64,000 nt of DNA from Limnomonas spitsbergensis (Eukaryota > Chlorophyta > Chlorophyceae > Chlamydomonadales): assembly GCA_037349105.1 (NCBI GenBank), contig JAYJMM010000078.1:720001-784000 (forward strand). Reading direction: 5' to 3'. Every line of letters starts with the position of its first letter. The first letter of the stretch is position 1. A model generated the notes under the pieces. It saw only the letters and a list, made by a program, of their open reading frames with translations, was not told the origin of the DNA and made no database searches. Position numbers and translations under genes: made by a program. This document shows positions 11,850 through 23,400 of this stretch, piece after piece.

Positions 11850-14800
11850 ATGGGGAAGCCTGATGTCGAGACAGCCGAGCCCTCGTTGAAGGCATCGAAG
11901 AAGCGCCGCATAGCATCGCATCACCATGAACACACCGAACTGCCGCCGACCGGCCTGGGGAGCAAGGTGGCAGCAACACCCGGTCGCAACGCGTAAGTAC
12001 CGGTATAGTTTTTCTTATTTTCTTGAACTTCGCAAAATGTGAGACTGGCCGCCCAACCCCTTAAAACTTGAGTCAAGCTCAGTCCTGACTCCTGAGCCCA
12101 TTACAATTGATGCATTGCTGCCCTACCCAGCTGCCCGGCTATACCCTAGACATCGATGAGCAGTAGCCATGCACCATTCATACCATGACAGCATTCCCGG
12201 CTTGCTGCCTGGGGTGATTCAACAGCCCCCGCACGGAGCCACAATGGGAGGAGGCTGATCCCCTCACCCACACTCTATGCTGTTTGTACCGCATGGCTGA
12301 TGGATTTTGAAAGGGCAAGGGTATCTCTGCCTTGGAGAAGCGCTCGGAGAGGAGGCAGATCCTGATTGCCTCATGACAGGATTGAGCCCCTGGGAGCTTG
12401 GGGGTGCAGATGGGCAAAAGAGTGAGGACCCCAAGCGACTAACGCATAGATCTACCAATGCATGTTTCAGAGGGATGGTTGAGGATGTTTGCCTATATAG
12501 TCTCCAGTTAATAGCAGGGCCGGCGCCCAGGGAGGGGGGGGGGGGGGGGGGGGGGGAGGGGGAAGGGGGGGGGGGGGGGGAGGGGGAAGGGGGGGGGGGG
12601 GGAGGGGGAAGGGTGTCTGACACCTGGGGAGCCAGGAGTGTCCAGAGGGCAGCCGGCATCAAAAAGAGTGACTACCTGCCCCAGAGAAGTGCGACTACCC
12701 CGCTGAAGGCCGTCTACCAAGTGTCTACCCCCTCACCCTTTGCTGGATTGCAGGCAAGCCACCGAGCTGCAGAGCCTCGAACCGGCAGCCAAGTGGGCCC
12801 CCCAGACCTCCAAGGGCGACATCAGCGCCTCGCCCGCCTCCGCTGTGGAGCTAGAGACCCAGCGGGCGACTGCCCTCGGTCGCCTGCGTAAGAAGCTAGG
12901 TTCTATCTGCATCGAGCTCGGCCTGGCTCAGGGCGCGCCACTCATGGCTTTCGAGCGCTGGCGCTTCGCGTGTAAGTGGAGGGAGGAGCAGCAGCGCGCG
13001 GCGCAGCTGCAAGGCGCGGGGAAGCAAGGCAAGGGAAGCGGGAAGACGCGGGGTAGCCCAACGGTGTGGGATGCGGTGCTGCCCTGCAGCGCTGCCGCAC
13101 CGGCCGCCGCTGCTGGCGCGGCAGCGGCTGCGGCAGCGGTTGCTTTGGCTGGGAGAGAGGAGGAGGCCGGCCTGGTGCACGACCTGGTGCAGGCGGGTAT
13201 GACGCGTATGTCAGCGCGTGAGGCTGCCGGGCGACTAGCACAGGCGTCCGAGGCCGAGGCCTCTGCCGTCACAAAACGCGGCCACAAGCTTGCGTCTGGC
13301 TGCGCGCCGCGGCCGCGCGACAGCGTGGTCACATTGGAGTTCCATCGGCGGACGGTGGACCTAGCAGCGGGCGGGCACTTTGTGAAGTTGAACAGGCCTG
13401 CGTATGACAGGCTGGCACGCCTGTACCGCATGCACCGGCCGGCGTCCGACGAGGCGCTGCCCGCCGCGCGGGAGGAGGGTGCTGGTGGCGTCAGCGACGT
13501 TGAAGCAGCAGAGGCGCTGGCGGTTGCGGCCGCTGCCGGCGGCAAGGCGGCTGGCGAGGCTGCCGCTGAAGGCGCTGTGGGCGGCTACGGGGATTTCCAC
13601 CGCCGCCTGTTCGCAATGCTCCTGCGGTACAAGTCCATCCAGGGCCATGGGTTCCAGGTACAGGGAGTGCCTAAACCCTAAACCCTATGGGTTCCAGATA
13701 AGTGGAGGGCCTGGTTGTCTAGTTAGCACTCTTCACATGTAATTCAGCTGCTGCCCGAGTGTTGCCCAGGGGATGGGTCAGGTGCAGCAAGCGGTGATGC
13801 CTGGGCTTTATGCGGTTGTCCTGTCATGTGTCGCTGTTGTCCTGGGAGGCTGGATATAAACTTGAGGAAGAAAGCGGGTTCCGTACGAAGCCACCTCTAG
13901 CCATTCTTTGTATCAACATATGTACCGTGGTCGGAATAAGGGGGGAAACATTCATACTTAATCGTGGTTCCAGTACAGGTAGGAATGCTATCCAGTGTTA
14001 GCTGTTGTAGCTGATGTGACCAGGTGTGACCAGGTGCGACTCTGATGCAGGTGCGACCCTGATGCAGGTGTGACCAGGTGTGACCCTGATGTCTTGCCCT
14101 GATAGGCCTCTCTAGTCAGGCAGGCTCCCAGTTCCAAATGCTTTGAGGGTCCAAATGTCTATGCACTGATTGACTCGACGCGGCCCTGGGGGGAATGCAG
14201 AAGCATCAGGCCGATTTAGGCACCATGAGGGCCCCTCTTCCCCTGCTGACCGCCGCCCTCCTCTGCCTCTCTGCCCCATTCCGCCCTGCAGGCCGCCGCT
14301 GGGCCGTCCGTGTTTGACGTTCTGAAGAACCGGCTCGGGGTCGGGTTTGAGTGCTTTGCGTCGCCACTCAACACACACTTTGACCGGTAAGATCAGAAGC
14401 TGCTGCCTCCCCCTGGCCATGCACACCTGACTGTTCCGCGTCCACATGTAGCCATGAGCGTTGACCATGTCACTGCTTTTTGGTTGGTGTCTGTTTGCTT
14501 GTCTGACCTGCCTTCTTAGTCCAATCACCTGCTTTCTTAGTTCACTCACCTGCTTTCTTAGTCCACTCACCTGCTTTCTTAGTCCACTCACCTGCTTTTG
14601 TGTCCACTCACCTGCTTTCTTAGTCCACTCACCTGCTTTCTTAGTCCACCCACCTGCTTTTGTGTCCACTCACCTGCTTTTGTGTCCACTCACCTGCTTT
14701 TATGTCCACTCTCCTGCTTTTGTGTCCACTCACCTGCTTTTGTGTCCACTCACCTGTTGTTGCGTCCACTCACCTGCTTTTGTGTCCACTCACCTGTTTT

Positions 14801-17800
14801 GTGTCTACTCACCTGCTTTTGTGTCCACTCACCTGCTTTTGTGTCCACTCACCTGCTTTTGTGTCCTCTCACCTGCTTTCTTAGTCCACTCACCTGCTTT
14901 TGTGTCCACACCTGATTTTGTGTCCACTCACCTGCTTTTGTGTCCACTCACCTGTTGGCGTGTCCACTCACCTGCTTTTGTGTCCACACCTGATTTTGTG
15001 TCCACTCACCTGCTTTTGTGTCCACTCACCTGCTTTTGTGTCCACTCACCTGCTTTTGTGTCCACACCTGATTTTGTGTCCACTCACCTGCTTTTGTGTC
15101 CACTCACCTGCTTTTGTGTCCACTCACCTGCTTTTGTGTCCACTCACATGCTTTGTGTCCACTCACCTGCTTTTGTGTCCACTCACCTGCTTTTGTGCCC
15201 ACTCATCTGCTTTTGTGTCCACTCACATGCTTTTGTGTCCACTCTCATGTGTTTGTGTCCACTCACCTGGTTTACTTGTTGCCTGCACAATCCTGACTGG
15301 GTGGGCTTGGCTGACCTGCCTTCTTAGTCCACTCACCTGCTCAACTTTTGTGTCCACTAATTTTGCTCAATTGTTGTCTGCACAATCTTGACTGGGTGGG
15401 CTTGTTCATTCTTTACTTTGTGTGTTCTTTGCTTACTTCCGCACCAACTATTTTTTGCTGACCAGGTTTGCCTCAGCCTTCCCGGACGTGGACGGACCCT
15501 TTGGATCTTGCGGTAGCTTCTTCAAGTGGGTCTAGTGCAGGGGGGTTAGGGCAAGGGGGCTAGAGCAGAGGGCCTAGGGCAAGGGGGCTAGGGCAGGGGG
15601 GCTAGGGCAGGGGGGCTAGGGCAGGGGGGCTTGGGCAGGGGGGCTAGGGCAGGGGGGCTAGGGCAAGGGGGCTGGGGCAGGGGGGCTAGGGCAGGGGGGC
15701 TAGGGCACGGTGTCTGGTGCAGGGGGTCTGGTGCAGGGGGGCTAGGGCAGGGTGGCTAGGGCAGGGGGGCTAGGGCAGGGGGGCTGGGGCAGGGGGGCTA
15801 GGGCGGAGGGCTAGGGCAGGGGGGCTAGGGCAGGGGGGCTGGGGCAGGGGGGCTAGGGCAGGGGGGCTAGGGCAGGGGGGCGAGGGCAGGGGGGCTGGGG
15901 CAGGGGGGCTAGGGCAGGGGGGCTAGGGCAGGGGGGCTGAGGTAGGGGGGCTGAGGCAAGGGGGCTGGGGCAGAGGGGCTAGGGCAGAGGGGCTAGGACA
16001 CGGTGTCTGGTGCAGGGGGTCTGGTGCAGGGGGGCTAGGGCAGGGGGGCTAGGGCAGGGGGGCTAGGGCAGGGGGGCTGGGGCAGGGGGGCTAGGGCGGG
16101 GGGCTAGGGCAGGGGGGCTAGGGCAGGGGGGCTGGGGCAGGGGGGGCTAGGGCAGGGGGGCTAGGGCAGGGGGGCTGGGGCAGGGGGGCTAGGGCAGGGG
16201 GGCTAGGGCAGGGGGGCTGAGGTAGGGGGGCTGAGGCAGGGGGGCTGGGGCAGGGGGGCTAGGGCAAGGGGGGCTGAGGCAGGGGGGGCTGAGGCAGGGG
16301 GGGCTGAGGCAGGGAGGGGCTGAGGCAGGGAGGCTAACACAGGGGGGGCTTACGCAGGGGGGGCTGAGGCAGGGGGGGCTGAGGCAGGGCGGGGCTGAGG
16401 CAGGGGGGGCTGACGCAGGGCGGGGCTGAGGCAGGGGAGGCTGACGCAGGGGGGGCTGAGGCAGGGGGGGCTGAGGCAGGGGGGGCTGAGGCAGGGGGGG
16501 CTGAGGCAGGGGGGGCTGACGCAGGGGGGGGCTGAGGCAGGGCGGGGCTGAGGCAGGGGGGGCTGAGGCAGGGGGGGCTGAGGCAGGGGGGGCTGAGGCA
16601 GGGCGGGGCTGAGGCAGGGAGGCTGACGCAGGGGGGGCTGAGGCAGGGGGGGCTGACGCAGAGGGGGCTGAGGCCGGGCGGGGCTGAGGCAGGGGGGTCT
16701 GACGCAGGGGGGCTGACGCCCGGGGGGGCTGAGGCAGGGCGGGTCTGACGCAGGGGGGGCTGAGGCAGGGCGGGGCTGAGGCAGGGGGGGCTGACGCAGG
16801 GGGGGCTGAGGCAGGGGGGGCTGAGGCAGGGGGGGCTGAGGCAGGGGGGGCTGAGGCAGGGCGGGGCTGAGGCAGGGGGGGGCTGACGCAGGGGGGGCTG
16901 AAGCAGGGGGGGCTGAGGGAGTGCGGGGCTGAGGCAGGGGGGGCTGACGCAGGGCGGGGCTGAGGCAGGGGGGGCTGAGGCAGGGGGGGCTGACGCAGGG
17001 GGGGCTGAGGCAGGGGGGCTGAGGCAGGGGGGGCTGAGGCAGGGGGGCTGACGCAGGGGGGGCTGACGCAGGAAGGGCTGAGGCAGGGGGGGCTGAGGCA
17101 GGGGGGCTGACGCAGGGGGGGCTGACGCAGGAAGGGCTGAGGCAGGGGGGGCTGAGGCAGGGGGGGCTGACGCAGGGGGGGCTGACGCAGGAAGGGCTGA
17201 GGCAGGGGGGGCTGAGGCAGGGGGGTTGTGCAGGATCTTTGTTTCGGAGTCAGGGTCGTGTTGAGAGGTCTGGGGCGGGTGGGGACGGGCTGGGGCTGTT
17301 TGAGTTGGTCACATTCAACTGATGATGGCTGTGATATTGTGGGGCTGTGGTGGTGTGTCTGTGGCAGGATGTCTCACCTGCTCACAGCAGGGCATGCCAG
17401 CCCCTTGACACACCTTGTGGATTCCATTTCCCCCGCGCACTCCAGCCACAACTATGTGATGGATTAACGGCACAGACAGGAAAAGGTGCAGTTCACGCCA
17501 GGCCACGCCCAGTGCCATGGATCGGGGGACCCCCCACACTGGCAAATGGCACCTGGCTTTCCTCTTTGCCTCGAATGACACCTGATTGTCCTCCTTGCCT
17601 CAAATGACACCTGACTGTCCTCCTTGTCCCTCCCTCCAACAGGTCAGACCTCAAACACGGCAGCTTTGAGTCCAACCCTCCCTTTGTCCCCGCCATCATG
17701 GAGGCCATGGCACAGCGAATTATCAGCCAGCTGGACAGTGCGCAGGCGGCAGGAGCCGCGCTGTCCTTCACCGTCATTCTACCGGGATGGTGGGTGAGGG

Positions 17801-19204
17801 AGCAGGAGAGGCTAACTAAAATAAACAAGCATACAACCTTTCTTTACCAGTTCCTTGTTCTACTTTGTTCACGACTGTGGCCAATTAAATAACTTATACT
17901 CGGGAGCCGGTGCGCATGTCTGACTGTGTGTGCATATCAGGACATGTGCAGATGCCTCTAATGATGCTGTGGTGCTGAGGCCGGTATGCATATTGGTTTT
18001 GGTAAGCTTAAGTGTTTGCAATTCTTCATAAGAGTATGTGTATGAGCGTGCTTGTACCGTTATTTGCGTGTGTGTGATAATGAATATGCGCCTGAGTTTG
18101 AGTATGCGTTTGCATATGACTCATATGATTATATGACTGTGCACAGAGTACTCAAAGCAATGGCAGTTGTGTTGCCCTCCCATGCCCATGTGTTGCCTGC
18201 AATCCACACTGGTAGAGGACAGATGCCTGCAGGCTCCTCAGCAGCAGCGCTTATCTTCTTAAGCCGACATGACTCCGACTGCCCTTGCTGGAATCAAAGC
18301 AGGAAGGAGGCAGCTTCCCTGGAAGCTATTTGGCAGCAGCACTTATTTATTTATTTCTAAAACCAGGAACATATAGGAAAGTAGTTTTAATGCGCTTAAG
18401 ATATGGGGAAATCATATCCATGCAGGAAGGAGACAGCTGCCTGGAAGCTGCTCGGCAGCAGCGACCATCTCAAGAAGCTGGTCTTGGTGGCTGCGAAAGA
18501 CCACGGTGCGAGGCAGGGTTCAGGGTTCGGGGTTGAGGGTGAAGCTGAAATATGGAATGTCGCTTTGGGGCTTGTAAGGTGGTATTCTCATTCAAATGGA
18601 CAGAACGTTTGAGGGACTTAGCTTGATTGGGCTGTCGATTCTCCAGGATGGGTCTCATTGTGTCATGCAGATGGATGCGATTATTTTGGGGGGACTGGAA
18701 ATTTCAGAATTCGTACAGGTCATTCAGCACCAACTCGCTTAGGGGGCGCATGAGACTGAGGAAGAACGTGCATGGTACGGTATCCATACATCAGTTTGTG
18801 TCCCCTTGCTTCCCTGTTCCTCCCTCTGTGTACTAGGGTTCTGTGACGGCGCGTCGCACCAGCGGCAGGACCCCTACCGGAACTCCCCCTACGACACTGG
18901 CATCCTGGTCTTGCAAAGCACCAAGGCCGCGGCCAGGTGGCGCGTGGACGGCGCCGTCGCCAGCGCATCCTCACCGGCGGCTGCGGCAGCGGGAGCGGCA
19001 GCGGGAGCGCCCTTGACTGTGGAGGCTGAGCTGCGGTTGTGCATGGCGGCTTGCGTTCCGAGTGAGGCGGCGATGAAGCGTCACCGCAAGATTAGGGGGA
19101 CCTCTGAGGTGCAGGCCTGGAGCGGGGCAGGGGACGGGGAAGGGGAAGCGGGGGGAGAGGGCGATGAAGAGGGGGGGGATGATGGTGATGGTGATGATGC
19201 GTGA
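11850..19204 (+). CDS. PCIF1: PCIF1/CAPAM-like cap-specific m6Am methyltransferase
   Basis: PCIF1 family enzymes N6-methylate 2'-O-methyladenosine next to the mRNA cap, using S-adenosylmethionine, in the nucleus. Seven exons join in phase: 11850-11992, 12754-13657, 14292-14386, 15466-15525, 17643-17789, 18426-18505 and 18837-19204, giving 598 residues. Family landmarks are FDVLKNRLGVGFECFASPLN, FASAFPDVDGPFGS, GSFESNPPF (catalytic NPPF at 17674-17685), LSFTVILPGW, and GASHQRQDPYRNSPYDTGIL near the C-terminus. The N-terminus has a basic KASKKRR patch (likely nuclear signal) and a helical part matching the PCIF1 helical domain (DFHRRLFAMLLRYK). I see no WW domain, unlike vertebrate PCIF1. The C-terminus is a low-complexity Gly/Asp/Glu tail. 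Introns 3 and 4 carry long minisatellites. The start is the first ATG in a frame leading to a consensus GTAAGT donor. Catalytic residues look intact. Confidence 0.93.
12533..12612. repeat. Poly-G tract in PCIF1 intron 1
   Basis: Almost pure G runs broken only by GGAGGGGGAAGG, about 80 bp long, in the sense strand. A G-quadruplex is possible. It makes apparent Gly- and Pro-rich frames that are not genes. Confidence 0.95.
13643..13698 (+). repeat. PCIF1: Duplicated exon end beside PCIF1 intron 2 donor
   Basis: The exon ends ATGGGTTCCAG followed by GTACAG at 13658. The same ATGGGTTCCAG recurs about 40 bp downstream, followed by ATAAGT. Two telomere-like CCTAAAC words lie between the copies. This is a small two-copy case of splice-site duplication. 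Confidence 0.75.
14513..15285. repeat. 20-bp minisatellite, about 38 copies, in PCIF1 intron 3
   Basis: The unit is CCACTCACCTGCTTTTGTGT with variants (CTTTCTTAGT, CACACCTGATTTTGTGT). On the antisense strand every unit contains CAGGTGAGT, a perfect consensus 5' splice site. The array makes long Cys/His/Ser-rich frames on the plus strand that are repeat artefacts. Part of the unit recurs at 15325-15355. Confidence 0.95.
15530..17226. repeat. 1.7-kb G-rich 15-17 bp minisatellite in PCIF1 intron 4
   Basis: About 100 units of GCAGGGGGGCTAGG (first half) grading into GCAGGGGGGGCTGAG (second half), with higher-order blocks: an approximately 300-bp pattern containing GTCTGGTGCAGGGGG occurs near 15710 and again near 16008. 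It starts within a few bases of the donor at 15526 (GTGGGTCTAGTGCAGGGGGG), which looks like the founding unit. The sense strand is strongly G-skewed, so R-loops or G-quadruplexes are plausible. Confidence 0.95.
18230..18347 (+). repeat. PCIF1: Decayed copy of PCIF1 exon 6 start and its 3' splice site
   Basis: The true exon begins GCAG|GAAGGAGACAGCTG at 18422 and runs CCTGGAAGCTGCTCGGCAGC. At 18290-18338 the intron has GCAGGAAGGAGGCAGCTTCC followed by CTGGAAGCTATTTGGCAGCA, an obvious older copy including the acceptor. A third, weaker copy of the last part is at about 18229-18253. The copy runs into stop-rich sequence and cannot replace the exon. Confidence 0.8.
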
Positions 19205-20423
19205 AGCAATCCTGGCTTGCCAGCGTGTGCGGAGTGGTCACAAGTAGGCTTGTGTGTCGTGTGAAACCCCAAGTATGTACTGATCAGCAAGTCCATGGCG
19301 TGTGTTGGTGCAAGCCTTATGTGCAAGGTGGGCCATGGAATTCAATATAGCTTGATATAATGATATGGTACACGATTTGTGTAGCTCTCTGTTAGCCATT
19401 CGACATGTCGCTTGTCAGTCCAAGTTGTTGAATCTAATGCAGGCTCTACTACTATCAATGGCAAGGAAGGAAGCAAGACGGAGGTACCGTAGTCCAGAAA
19501 ATAGCCTTGTGATCAATGCTGCTGAATCGCTAGGACGTTGCCGGCCAAGGTTCACCCAGTAGAAGTCACCAAGACGCCAAACTGGGCACTTCAGGCGTTT
19601 TCCCGCTGCAGCTGCTTGGCCCAACCACCCGTAATGGCAGCCGGCCAGCCACACGTGGTGGTGGCAGCCAGTTGGCCAGTCGGTAGGCGCTGCAACGCGA
19701 TAACCTCTGCATATAGCTTAGAGACCACAATTACTACTATCATTGTAATATTGTATGAAGTCTGACCACGGGAGAGCTGTCGGATGATCATTTTCCCCCA
19801 AAGATTTTCCCTCCGAAGAGGATTTCAAATTTGACGGGTGCGGTACATGAGGAGCGGTTGGGAAGTTGCGTTCAAGAGACAACTCCCAGCGGTGTCCAAG
19901 ATAACGCAGTAATCAATGACCTAACTCGGCTGACTTAACCGTGTTCAGCCAGTTGTTATTGTCAATTGCCTACGTACTGTGTAGCCTGGGGGCTCGTGCT
20001 CGCTACACATCTCGGCTAGTCACTCGAGTCTTGAGACATGCAACGGAGAGCTTCCTCATCGCATCAGACATTAACACAGCGGATGCAGTATGTGTCACTG
20101 GTGCTGATTGTGTCCTTCTCCTGTCTGCTACCATCAGGTTTGACCCCCTGCCGATGCGACAGCTATGACTCATGTCTCCTTCTCTGGCCACGATGTGAAA
20201 CATGGCGGCTTTTCTTGCAGGGTGGTGTACCTTAATTTCATCCAGGAGCTCCTCGGTCATCATCCCAGAGCGACATGCAAGGTATGGGGTGGAAGGCATG
20301 TGACACAGAAAGGCTGACACCCTACCGGGCTCGACAGTAGGCTGAGACAGCTGTGGCAACTAAAGCATCGCATGAAAGCACTCCCAGCGAGCGCACCGGT
20401 CGCTTGAGATAGACACCTTGAGA
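19205..20423. other. Intergenic region between PCIF1 and pherophorin
   Basis: PCIF1 3' UTR and probable pherophorin promoter. There is a short hydrophobic frame from 19941 that looks like a signal peptide but has no ATG, so I do not call it. No repeats of note. Confidence 0.5.
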
Positions 20424-23400
20424 ATGGCTGACATTCCTCCAGCCTCGGCTAGGTTTGCGTCTTTCTACCACTCCTCTGCTGGCGCCATTCCCGCGTCTCT
20501 TGAATTCAAACGAATGAACATCATGCCTCACTACCACCGTCCTGACAGTCCTGTAGTCCTCAGTGTTCAACCTACACTGCCTGCATTTGAAACTCGCAGA
20601 AGAACGCTGGAAACCCCAAGCTCGACCTTCGCCGACCTCAGTGTCACGACCCTCGCCTCCGGGGTTCAGCTGGTTTTCCCTTATAGCACATGTGCCTCAT
20701 ACACTTGCGAGGATTCGACACCCTACAGCATGACGGTTGTGAACAACGTTCCAGGCCAGGTAAACCTCGGACAGTGTCAAGGTACCCACGCAACCCACAC
20801 CAAATAGGTCGTAATGGCCGTCATCAGAGCATCTGGACATTGGTCCCTGAGCCGGGTCAGGCAGTCAGCCTCCGTGCAGTGCCCCTGCCGGCTGCCCATG
20901 TACGCGCCAGCTAAACTTTGTCTGTGCTTGCATTCCATTATATCACACAGTGGGATGCCATCTATGGCTCATGCAGGTATGATAGTGTGTCCGTTGGGGT
21001 AGACATGAGGAACTAACATACGGTAAGCCATGCAGTATGTTTTAGGGGCCCTGATACTCCTGAGGAGAGGGGTCTTCCTACTTCCCTGTCCCTTGAGCCA
21101 CCAAGCTCCTTTCTTACTTTTACTTTTTTTCAAAGGCCCCGATGCTCCTGAGGAGAGGGGCTTCATGCGTTTCTGTCTCCTAAGTCACCCTGCTCTTGGG
21201 AGTAGGGTGTATTCTGTCTAGTATCATGTTTATAAGAGGCCCCGATACTCCTGAGGCTTCATGCTTTTCCCTCTTAGTGTCCAGGCTTCTCTTCTTTCTG
21301 GCTTCTTGTCAGCTCGTCTCCTTCTGTTGGCTGGGTGCCGTTTTTCCGGTTTGGGTGGAAAGGTTCGATAACGCTTTGGGGTGGATTTATGTTGGTAGTG
21401 TGTCCTAAGCTAGTGGGGCCCCGAGGTGGGGTACCAGTTCTTTTTTCATACCGTAGTCAACTTTTTTACGCATGAGTTATTGCGGCCGTGTGAGTGCTTG
21501 TTGGTCATGTGCCTTTCCTGCTCGCCCTTTCTCGGCTGACGAGGAGGGCCACATGCGCACGCGGGCTGCTTTTTGTGTTTGCGTCTCAGGTTTTTAGGGT
21601 TGGGCGGTCGGACTCACACCGTTAAGTTCTAGGAAAAGAAAAGTATTGTTTGTGTTGCGGCATTTACGCATCCAAAGCTCTTTGTTTCAAGGCCGGACAG
21701 TGTGATCAGGAAGCTTTAAAGCTTCCCTACTGCCCACTGCACCTGACCCTAAAAGCTATTAAACACCACTTCCTGCTTGCACGGCTTCCCCGTAACGTCT
21801 GAAACTGTTCACCACGATGTCCGCCACCCCTGTCCATTCTGCCCATCCTGCAGATCTGTTTCCAGATGTGGGACAACTGGTGCACCAGCCCCTGCTGCCA
21901 GAAGCTGAGGGCGCTGACCAACAAGGTGGAGTTCAAGACAAGTGAGTCTTGCAACGGGACAGCGATGAGCAACAGGATATAAATGAGGCAGTCACATGGC
22001 CATGCAAGGCTCGCATGTAATAATATGCATCAGAACATCAAGAGAAGCCCCGGAAGAATCCCCAAACCTGCTCTTGCTGACACGGACCTGCTGCCTCTGG
22101 TGCTGCTGCTGCTGCGGTTGCTGACACGCTCCTACTTCTGTCTCCTCTGCTTCTCCTGTTTACAGACCCTGTCTGTGGGACGGAGATTGAAAGCATAACG
22201 CTTAATGGGCAGCTCAAGCCGTACGGGGTCTACTTTGATAAGTTCTCAGACACGGATGGATCCCTGCGGCTCACCAACCTACAATGGACGAATGGCGAGG
22301 TGAGGAGGGAAGCTCGTATGTGAAAAGGGTGGAGGGAAACCCCCTGAGGCCAGTTAATGGAGCGACTTGGGGAAGGGGGATCTCAAGATAGAGTCGCCAC
22401 ACAAGACGGTCCTCACTAAAATCCTCTCAACCTCCGCACAATTTATGTTTCATGCAACCTCACTGACAGAAGGCTGCAATCTTGGCCCCCTGATCCCTAC
22501 CTCCTCTGATTAAAGCTGACACCCCAAAAAAACAATCTGGCCTACCTGCTTGCACGCAGGGTGCCTCTGCGCTCATCTGCCTCAACTTTAAGCCTGGACC
22601 CTGCTATGACCCCAACAGCTTCTGCACTGGTGCTGCCAACCCAGGCCAGTGCAAGTATACAATGGTCCCCTACACTGACAACGCAGGCTGCTGCCCTGTC
22701 TGTGATACAGGGGCCTTCTGGAACCCTCCCCCTCCCTCCCCCCCTCCCCCCTCTCCCCCTCCTCCATCTTCCCCGCCTGCACCTCCTCCCTTCTCTCCTC
22801 CTCCTCCGCCCTCTCCCCCTCCACCTTCCCCTCCCCCTCCCCCATCTCCTCCTCCCCCAGCCCCACCCTCGCCTCCTCCTCCCTCCCCCCCTCCACCGTC
22901 CCCTCCCCCTCCCCCTCCTCCCCCTTCACCCCCTCCCCCTCCTCCGCCCTCTCCCCCTCCCCCTCCCCCTCCTCCCCCCTCTCCCCCTCCCCCTCCGCCT
23001 CCCCCACCTCCTCCATCCCCTCCCCCACCCCCTCCCCCATCGCCTCCCCCCCCTCCCCCCTCCCCCCCTCCTCCTCCTCCCCCTCCTCCTCCATCGCCTC
23101 CCCCCCCCTCCTCTCCTCCTCCCCCTCCTCCCCTCTCCCCTCCACCACCACCCTCCCCTCCTCCCCCACCTCCTCCTTCGCCCCCTCTACCCCCATCGCC
23201 ACCTCCCCCTCGTCCCCCCTCTCCTCCTCCCCCTCCTCCTCCTCCCCCTTCCCCTCCTCCTCCTCCTCCCCCCTCGACCCTTCCTCCCCCATCCCCTCCT
23301 CCCCCTCCTCCCCCTACGCCGCCCCCACCCCCTTCCCCTCCTCCGCCCATACCCCCGTCACCACCTCCCCCCCCTCCACCTTCTCCTCCCCCCACGCCCC

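Noticed and set aside
12307..12891. Plus-strand frame starting at an ATG upstream of PCIF1 exon 2
   Set aside because: It runs through the poly-G tract and then reads exon 2 in a wrong frame; the exon 1 (11850-11992) to exon 2 join explains the gene better.
14461..15391. Cys/His/Ser-rich plus-strand frames of 66-288 codons
   Set aside because: Translation of the 20-bp PCIF1 intron minisatellite; they lie between two exons that join in phase without them.
19941..20168. Possible signal-peptide exon for the pherophorin (hydrophobic start)
   Set aside because: No ATG, no in-frame donor joining 20424, and the frame loses its signal-like character after about 20 residues.
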